A DNA stretch of 64,000 nt from Hanstruepera neustonica (GTDB lineage: Bacteria > Bacteroidota > Bacteroidia > Flavobacteriales > Flavobacteriaceae), in contig NZ_POWF01000002.1 in assembly GCF_002895005.1 (NCBI RefSeq), positions 434,001-498,000 of the forward strand, written 5' to 3'. Below are positions 58,191-64,000 of the stretch, in pieces (the stretch's first letter is position 1; every line of letters starts with the position of its first letter). A program made the position numbers and the translations under genes. The notes beneath the pieces are model-generated. The model ran no database searches and had not been told where the DNA came from. It worked only from the letters and a program-made list of their open reading frames with translations.

Positions 58191-59120
58191 TTACTTATAA
58201 ATAGCAATTGTTTCCGTTCCCATAGATGATTTACAGGCACGATACATGCCTTCTGTATTAAAAGGCATAGCGATATTTCCTTGGGAATCTACAGCTATCA
58301 AACCGCCATCACCTCCTATTTTCAGAATGCGTTTATTGATAACCTCATTGGCTGCTTCTTGCAAACCCATATTTTTATACTCCATGAGGCAAGCCAAATC
58401 ATAAGCCACGACACCACGAATAAAAAACTCACCACTTCCAGTACAGCTCACGGCACAAGTATTGTTATTGGCATAATTTCCGGCACCTATCATCGGGCTA
58501 TCACCAACACGACCCCATTTTTTATTGGTCATACCGCCAGTAGAAGTGGCAGCGGCTATGTTTCCATCTTGGTCGCAAGCTACCGCACCAACGGTCCCAA
58601 ATTTAGAATCTTTCTTTGTAGAATGATCTAACTGAAAATTATTGGTGTCCTTTATATCCAACCACTGCTTGTGTCTAAATTCATCATAAAAATAATCGGC
58701 ATCTTCCAACCTATAATTTAGCTCTTTCGCAAACTGCATAGCGCCATCACCTGCCAAAAATACATGCTCGCTCTTATTCATAACATCCTTTGCCAGGCAT
58801 ACAGGGTTTTTGATTCCGGTAATCAAACTTACTGCACCAGCATTTAGGGTTTTACCATCCATAATGGCTGCATCCATTTCATGAGAACCTTCAGCGGTAA
58901 AAACACTACCCTTACCAGCATTGAACAAGGGCGAGTCCTCTAAAACTTTTACAGCTGCCTCAACAGCATCAACTGCAGTGCCGCCATTTTCTAATAAGTA
59001 ATAGCCAGCATCTAACGCATCTTTTAGAGCGTCTTTATATTTAGTTTCCAATTCTGGTGTCATCATACCTTTCACCAAGGTACCAGCGCCACCATGAATG
59101 GCTATTGAAAAAGTTCTCAT
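58191..59120 (-). CDS. Isoaspartyl peptidase / L-asparaginase (IaaA type), cytosolic
   Basis: A 309-residue Ntn-hydrolase with the autocleavage Thr in FGTVGAVACDQDGNIAAA and the binding motif STGGMTNKKWGRVGDSPMIG, matching plant-type asparaginase/isoaspartyl peptidases. No signal peptide is seen, so it is cytosolic. Enzymes of this type cleave beta-Asp-Arg dipeptides produced by cyanophycinase, and its location beside cphA and cphB supports that role. It is divergent from polA. Confidence 0.94.
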   Translation of the reverse strand: MRTFSIAIHGGAGTLVKGMMTPELETKYKDALKDALDAGYYLLENGGTAVDAVEAAVKVLEDSPLFNAGKGSVFTAEGSHEMDAAIMDGKTLNAGAVSLITGIKNPVCLAKDVMNKSEHVFLAGDGAMQFAKELNYRLEDADYFYDEFRHKQWLDIKDTNNFQLDHSTKKDSKFGTVGAVACDQDGNIAAATSTGGMTNKKWGRVGDSPMIGAGNYANNNTCAVSCTGSGEFFIRGVVAYDLACLMEYKNMGLQEAANEVINKRILKIGGDGGLIAVDSQGNIAMPFNTEGMYRACKSSMGTETIAIYK

Positions 59121-59190
59121 TTGCGAATTTTTGAGGTTGTGAAATTACAAATTGCAAACCAATTCGCATTCATGAAAGCATAACTTTTTG

Positions 59191-59198
59191 TAGTTTTG
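59191..59198 (+). promoter_or_regulatory. Predicted -7 box for polA
   Basis: TAGTTTTG is a perfect match, 22 nt before the polA ATG. Confidence 0.5.
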
Positions 59199-59220
59199 AG
59201 ATTCTTACAAAAACAATCCT

Positions 59221-62067
59221 ATGTCAGAACAAAAACGCCTATTCCTTGTTGATGCCTATGCACTCATTTTCCGTGGTTATTATGCTTTTATAAAAAATCC
59301 AAGAATCAATAGCAAAGGTGTTGATACCTCGGCCATCATGGGTTTTATGAACTCACTATTGGATGTGATTAAGCGTGAACGTCCTGATCATCTAGCGGTT
59401 TGTTTTGATAAGGGTGGTAGTGTGGATCGCGTAGAAATGTTTGAGGAATACAAAGCCAATCGAGATGAAACACCCGAAGCTATAAAAGTAGCAGTGCCCT
59501 ACATTCAGGAGATTTTAAAAGCCATGCATATTCCTATTATGGTCAAGGAAGGTTATGAGGCTGATGATGTTATTGGAACCTTATCTGTTCAAGCAGAAAA
59601 GCAAGGCTATCAAACCTTTATGGTCACACCAGATAAAGACTTTGCCCAATTGGTAACGGAAAATGTCTTCATGTACCGCCCTAAATCCTTTGGTGGTGGT
59701 TATGAAACCTGGGGAATTCCTGAAGTGCAGAAAAAATTCGAGGTTGAAAGCCCGTTGCAGGTTATTGACCTTTTGGGTATGATGGGAGATTCCAGCGACA
59801 ATATTCCAGGATTGCCTGGTGTTGGTGAAAAAACAGCCAAAAAATTTATTCAGGCCTATGGTAGTATCGAAGGGCTATTTGAAAACATCCATGAATTAAA
59901 AGGTAAAATGAAAGAAAAGGTTGAGTCCAATCAAGAATTGGGTCTTTTATCTAAAAAATTAGCGACCATTATGCTGGATGTTCCAGTGGAATTTGATGAA
60001 AAAGATTTTGAACTCAACACGCCGGATATAGAAAAGGTCAAAGAAATTTTTCAGGAGTTGGAATTTAGACGCCTCACTGAAAACTTTATAAAAACATTTG
60101 CTACTGAAGAAGACGTTACAAATGCTACCACAGAAGCATCAAAAACGGAAGAAAAACCTAAACCTGTAGCTAAAGCTACGGCTGGGGCAGGCCAATTTTC
60201 ATTATTCGGCAATGATGGCGATGTTTCAGAAGAAAACATTTCAGAGTTTACCCGAAAAACAGCTGAAACCACAAGCCATTTTTATCAGAGCATCGCACCA
60301 GGTATGGCAACCAAACTGTTTATTAAAAACTTAATGAATCAAACCAGTGTATGTTTTGATACCGAAACAACGAGTATCAATCCCATTGAAGCCCAATTGG
60401 TTGGTATTGCATTCTCTTGGGAAACAGGCAAAGGTTTTTACCTTCCCTTTCCTGAAAATAACGATGATGCTCAAGAATTAATTGAACAGTTACGCCCATT
60501 TTTTGAAAATGATGCCATTGAAAAAATAGGACAAAATTTAAAATATGATATTAAAGTTTTAGCCAAATACAACCTTCAGGTTAAAGGCAAGCTATTTGAC
60601 ACCATGTTAGCCCATTACCTGATTAATCCTGACATGCGACATAATATGGATGTGCTGGCTGAAACCTATTTAAACTACACCCCTATTTCCATTGAAACGT
60701 TGATTGGTAAAAAAGGGAAAAATCAATTATCCATGCGTGACGTTCCCTTGGATAAACAGACCGAATACGCCGTAGAAGATGCTGATATCACCTTGCAGCT
60801 TAAAGAACACTTTCAAAATGAATTGGGCGAAGCCAATACGCAAAAACTGTTTGATGACATTGAAATTCCGCTATTGCGTGTTCTGGCTTCCATGGAATTG
60901 GAAGGCATCAATTTAGATACCGAGTTTTTGAATACCTTATCCGTAGAATTAACCAAGGATATATCTAATCTCGAACAAAAAATTTACACCGAAGCTGGGG
61001 AGGAGTTCAATATTGCCTCACCCAAGCAATTAGGAGACATTTTATTTGAGAAAATGAAATTGGTAGATAAGCCTAAAAAGACAAAAACAGGACAATATTC
61101 AACCGCTGAAGATGTCTTGAGTTACTTGGCAAAAGATCATGAGATTATTCAGGATATTCTAGACTTTAGAGGTTTGAGCAAACTTAAAAGCACCTATGTA
61201 GATGCCTTACCGCTGCAGGTTGAACCAACTACAGGTCGTGTACATACTGACTATATGCAAACGGTTGCCGCTACTGGCCGATTGAGTAGTAATAACCCTA
61301 ATTTACAGAACATTCCTATTCGTACCGAACGCGGTCGTCAAGTACGGAAAGCTTTTATTCCCAGAAACGAAGATTACACCCTTTTAGCTGCCGATTATTC
61401 ACAAATAGAACTGCGTATCATTGCCGCTTTAAGTGAAGAAGAAACCATGATTGAAGCCTTTAAAAATGGCGAGGATATTCACGCATCAACGGCCTCAAAA
61501 GTATTTAATGTACCTATTTCAGAAGTCACCAGAGAACAACGTAGTAATGCTAAAACAGTTAATTTTGGGATTATTTATGGGGTTTCAGCTTTTGGTTTGA
61601 GTAATCAGACCAATTTGTCACGTAGTGAGTCCAAGGAATTGATTGACACCTATTACGAAACCTATCCGAAACTTAAAAGCTATATTGGCAAACAGGTTGA
61701 TTTTGCCAGAGACCATGGCTATGTGCAAACAGTTTTGGGTCGTCGTCGTTATTTAAAGGATATCAATTCCCGAAATGCTGTGGTGCGAGGAGCCGCAGAA
61801 CGCAACGCCGTTAATGCCCCTATTCAAGGTAGTGCCGCTGACATTATAAAAATTGCCATGATTAATATTCATAATAAATTAGAGGCTGGGCAATACAAAA
61901 CTAAAATGTTGTTGCAAGTACATGATGAATTGGTTTTTGATGTTTTTAAAGCCGAATTAGACACTATTAAAACACTCATTAAATCAGAAATGGAAAACGC
62001 CTATAAATTAACTGTCCCTTTGGTAGTTGATTTAGATACAGGTGACAATTGGTTGGAGGCGCATTAG
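59221..62067 (+). CDS. polA: DNA polymerase I
   Basis: A 948-residue three-domain repair and Okazaki-fragment polymerase. The 5'-3' exonuclease domain (about 1-290) has FLVDAYALIFRGYYAF and GMMGDSSDNIPGLPGVGEKT. The 3'-5' proofreading domain (about 355-540) keeps the metal-binding FDTETTSINP, so it should be active. The polymerase domain has motif A DYSQIELRIIAALS, motif B SNAKTVNFGIIYGVSAFG and motif C QVHDELVFDV. It is followed 49 bp later by a recombinase on the same strand. Confidence 0.98.
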   Translation: MSEQKRLFLVDAYALIFRGYYAFIKNPRINSKGVDTSAIMGFMNSLLDVIKRERPDHLAVCFDKGGSVDRVEMFEEYKANRDETPEAIKVAVPYIQEILKAMHIPIMVKEGYEADDVIGTLSVQAEKQGYQTFMVTPDKDFAQLVTENVFMYRPKSFGGGYETWGIPEVQKKFEVESPLQVIDLLGMMGDSSDNIPGLPGVGEKTAKKFIQAYGSIEGLFENIHELKGKMKEKVESNQELGLLSKKLATIMLDVPVEFDEKDFELNTPDIEKVKEIFQELEFRRLTENFIKTFATEEDVTNATTEASKTEEKPKPVAKATAGAGQFSLFGNDGDVSEENISEFTRKTAETTSHFYQSIAPGMATKLFIKNLMNQTSVCFDTETTSINPIEAQLVGIAFSWETGKGFYLPFPENNDDAQELIEQLRPFFENDAIEKIGQNLKYDIKVLAKYNLQVKGKLFDTMLAHYLINPDMRHNMDVLAETYLNYTPISIETLIGKKGKNQLSMRDVPLDKQTEYAVEDADITLQLKEHFQNELGEANTQKLFDDIEIPLLRVLASMELEGINLDTEFLNTLSVELTKDISNLEQKIYTEAGEEFNIASPKQLGDILFEKMKLVDKPKKTKTGQYSTAEDVLSYLAKDHEIIQDILDFRGLSKLKSTYVDALPLQVEPTTGRVHTDYMQTVAATGRLSSNNPNLQNIPIRTERGRQVRKAFIPRNEDYTLLAADYSQIELRIIAALSEEETMIEAFKNGEDIHASTASKVFNVPISEVTREQRSNAKTVNFGIIYGVSAFGLSNQTNLSRSESKELIDTYYETYPKLKSYIGKQVDFARDHGYVQTVLGRRRYLKDINSRNAVVRGAAERNAVNAPIQGSAADIIKIAMINIHNKLEAGQYKTKMLLQVHDELVFDVFKAELDTIKTLIKSEMENAYKLTVPLVVDLDTGDNWLEAH

Positions 62068-62116
62068 ATTTTTTATTCGCTTTTTTGTAAATTTAAGATT
62101 TGCAATCATATTAATT

Positions 62117-63298
62117 ATGAGTAATCTACCTATTGTAACACTTTCGAAAGCCAACCATAGAAAAGAACATCAAATATTAATAGAATTTAAGCACGATTGG
62201 GTTTTAATAGATGTTGTAAAACATTTACCACAAGCCAGATGGAGCGCCACTTTAAAAAGTTGGTATATTAAAAACACACCCAATAATCTAAAGAAAATTT
62301 ACGATGTATTTAAAGGACATGCCCATGTAAACAGTGACCATTTGTTTAGCAAATCCATTACAAAAACGCAGGAGTTTCCCAAAAAACAAAAACGTCAATT
62401 ATCACTAGAGCAAAGGGATTTACTTAATAGCTTTTATAAGTATTTAAAAGGCAAAAGGTATAGTAAAAGTACCGTTGAAACCTATAGTTTTTTTATTGCA
62501 GATTTTATTGAATTTAACCAAAGTAAAGATTTAATTTCTCTTACCAATAGGGATGTTGAGCTTTTTATTGAATCTGTTTTTATTAAACGTAACTACTCTA
62601 TTAGCACCCAACGGCAATTTATTAGTGCTGTGAAGCAGTTTATCATTTTTTATCCTGAAACCCAAATTAGTAATCTGGCACTCACTCGTCCAAAAAAATC
62701 AAAAAAGCTACCAACTGTTTTATCTCCAGAAGAAATCATAGCCATTATTCAATGCACTCGTAATCTAAAGCATAGAGCTATTATTACCCTTTTATATTCA
62801 GCTGGATTACGGATTGGTGAATTATTGGCTTTAAAATTGAGGGATATTAGCTTAACAAGAAAGCAAATACATATACAAAGTGGTAAAGGCAGAAAAGACA
62901 GGTATGCCACATTAGCTGAAAGTTTTTTACCCTTACTTAATAATTATATGTCCACTTATGAACCTACCTACTATTTTGTAGAAGGTGCCAAAGGCAAACC
63001 TTATACAGCAAGCAGTATTCGAAAAGTTTTAGCTCGATCTTGTAAAGCTGCTGGGATACATAAGCCTGTGACACCACATACTTTAAGACATAGTTATGCA
63101 ACGCATTTATTAGAAAATGGTGTAGGGTTACGTCATATCCAAGAATTATTGGGACATGCCAAACCAGAAACCACAATGATTTACACCCATGTAGCACGTA
63201 AGGATTTAATGGATATAACGAGTCCATTGGATATGGCTGTAAAGCAATTATCAAAAAGTGATAAAGTGGAACAAAAGTTCCTATTATCCCGAAAATAG
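62117..63298 (+). CDS. Tyrosine-type site-specific recombinase with extra N-terminal domain
   Basis: The ATG giving MSNLPIVTLSKANHRKEH yields 393 residues; a longer reading would overlap polA and is unlikely. Residues about 100-185 are a SAM-like core-binding domain (LNSFYKYLKGKRYSKSTVET). The catalytic domain (about 200-375) has Arg in SAGLRIGELLAL, Lys in SGKGRKDRY, HxxR in HTLRHSYATH, His in LLGHAKPETT and Tyr in MIYTHV. The first 90 residues (for example QARWSATLKSWYIKNTP) are not part of XerC/D and resemble a small DNA-binding or HARP-like domain; this is a guess. A palindrome and a cut lipoprotein gene follow. Mobile-element or integron-like roles are possible. Confidence 0.9.
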   Translation: MSNLPIVTLSKANHRKEHQILIEFKHDWVLIDVVKHLPQARWSATLKSWYIKNTPNNLKKIYDVFKGHAHVNSDHLFSKSITKTQEFPKKQKRQLSLEQRDLLNSFYKYLKGKRYSKSTVETYSFFIADFIEFNQSKDLISLTNRDVELFIESVFIKRNYSISTQRQFISAVKQFIIFYPETQISNLALTRPKKSKKLPTVLSPEEIIAIIQCTRNLKHRAIITLLYSAGLRIGELLALKLRDISLTRKQIHIQSGKGRKDRYATLAESFLPLLNNYMSTYEPTYYFVEGAKGKPYTASSIRKVLARSCKAAGIHKPVTPHTLRHSYATHLLENGVGLRHIQELLGHAKPETTMIYTHVARKDLMDITSPLDMAVKQLSKSDKVEQKFLLSRK

Positions 63299-63335
63299 CA
63301 CCCAAAAATGAGTATATTTATCCACATATAACGAG

Positions 63336-63345
63336 TTGTGCACAA
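63336..63345. repeat. Short palindrome downstream of the recombinase gene
   Basis: TTGTGCACAA is a perfect 10-bp palindrome within ATAACGAGTTGTGCACAATA, 37 bp after the recombinase stop and just before the next gene. It is reminiscent of a recombination half-site core, but only one copy is in the window, so it may be coincidental. Confidence 0.35.
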
Positions 63346-63352
63346 TAAGAAA

Positions 63353-64000
63353 ATGACAAGAACAATCAATATAATTTCGGGAATATTAATAGCTTCATTG
63401 CTATTTACAAATTGTTCCTCTGACAAAAAGAAGAATAGGAATATTCCTGTCGAATCGATTACCGAAATCGATTCTATTCTTTCCCCAATAACTGAAAATT
63501 TCGAAATTCAAGGGAACCAAGAAAGTGTTATAAAAGGCAAAAAGGGAACTTCCATATACATTCCTGCTAATGCATTTCAATTCACAGATGGAACTGAACC
63601 AAAAGAAACTATCACAATCAAAATTAAAGAGTGCTTTAGTCTTACAGATATGATTTCCGAAAATCTTCACACTGTTTCCGGAGACAAAATACTTGAAACC
63701 AACGGAATGGTTTATCTAAATGCAGAGGCAGATGGTAAAAAACTATCCATAAAACAAGGCAAAGCTATTGCTATTGGATTTCCAAAGAACGGATTGGATA
63801 AAGAAATGGATTTGTTCTATGAATTTAAACTTAATGATAGTGTAAAAACTTGGATTCCTGATTATAAATTCTTTGAGACTAAATCGACCACTGAAACTGT
63901 AGTTGAAATTGATAGTTTAGATTTAATCGGAGAAGACATAGGATATGAAATTGAGTATCCTATTGAAATGACTGAAGACCTTTATGACTATGGTTATTGG
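63353..64000 (+). CDS. Exported lipoprotein of unknown function (3' end beyond right edge)
   Basis: 216 codons are open to the window edge with no stop. The signal peptide ends in a lipobox (LLFTNC, Cys near residue 21). The mature part begins with a charged linker and then a beta-rich region with GTSIYIPANAFQFTDGTEP and GDKILETNGMVYLNAEADG. This resembles domains seen in Bacteroidota surface lipoproteins that are not yet assigned a function. The region after about residue 185 is rich in Asp, Glu and Tyr. I do not recognise the family. It lies 54 bp after the recombinase gene and may be its cargo or an unrelated neighbour. Confidence 0.75.
   Translation, partial: MTRTINIISGILIASLLFTNCSSDKKKNRNIPVESITEIDSILSPITENFEIQGNQESVIKGKKGTSIYIPANAFQFTDGTEPKETITIKIKECFSLTDMISENLHTVSGDKILETNGMVYLNAEADGKKLSIKQGKAIAIGFPKNGLDKEMDLFYEFKLNDSVKTWIPDYKFFETKSTTETVVEIDSLDLIGEDIGYEIEYPIEMTEDLYDYGYW

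Noticed and set aside
62042-62116. Longer recombinase reading overlapping polA
   Set aside because: It would overlap the polA end by 26 bp and adds basic and hydrophobic residues unlike the family; the ATG at 62117 is better.
63331-63345. True integron attC site at the palindrome
   Set aside because: Only one short palindrome is visible. The paired R and L boxes and the long imperfect stem of an attC are not seen, so it is kept as a motif only.

Overview
The window is AT-rich and reads as a chromosomal segment of a member of the Flavobacteriaceae (phylum Bacteroidota). The main evidence is a type IX secretion/gliding protein (SprA), an alternative complex III plus cytochrome oxidase operon in the Bacteroidota arrangement, a DUF5686 outer-membrane protein, a DUF2723 membrane protein, surface lipoproteins, and eleven perfect TAnnTTTG boxes (the Bacteroidota -7 promoter element) shortly upstream of gene starts. 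There are no rRNA genes, CRISPR arrays or insertion sequences. One tRNA, tRNA-Gln(TTG), is present.

Layout from left to right. 1-7.4 kb: sprA (cut by the left edge), ruvA and maeB, all on the minus strand. 7.6-10 kb: a DUF5686 outer-membrane protein. 10-17.8 kb: a sugar-utilisation cassette, probably for sucrose or fructosides. It holds a TonB-dependent receptor, an exported glutaredoxin-like protein, an SLC45-type sugar permease, a cytosolic GH68-like enzyme and a fructokinase. It is transcribed divergently from a LacI-family regulator, with two identical 14-bp palindromic operators 21 bp apart between them. 17.8-19.7 kb: queG and ruvB. 19.8-31.7 kb: the respiratory operon actABCDEF-coxBA. 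31.8-37.7 kb: a SPOR protein, the rimP-nusA-infB operon with an attenuator-like leader hairpin, and a tandem universal stress protein. 37.8-43.7 kb: tRNA-Gln, a DUF2723 membrane protein, a polysaccharide deacetylase, a thioredoxin-fold protein without its CxxC, and a membrane metallophosphoesterase.

43.7-53.2 kb: a glycoprotein-glycan degradation island. GH20 hexosaminidase, CutC and GH2 beta-mannosidase form one operon. GH92 alpha-mannosidase and a glycosylasparaginase form a second, divergent one. Together the activities match stepwise dismantling of an N-glycan down to the GlcNAc-Asn linkage. 53.1-59.1 kb: a cyanophycin island with cyanophycin synthetase, an aldehyde dehydrogenase in the same operon, cyanophycinase and a cytosolic isoaspartyl peptidase. 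This could make, store and recover a nitrogen-rich Asp/Arg polymer. 59.2-64 kb: polA, a tyrosine recombinase with an unusual N-terminal domain, a palindromic intergenic motif, and a lipoprotein gene cut by the right edge. This last stretch may be the border of an accessory region.

The best candidates for a less-described system are the sucrose-like cassette with its GH68-like cytosolic enzyme and no SusD, the compact N-glycan/glycosylasparaginase island containing cutC, the cyanophycin cluster, the rimP leader hairpin, and the recombinase at the right edge. Functions are inferred from motifs read by eye; no database search was possible.
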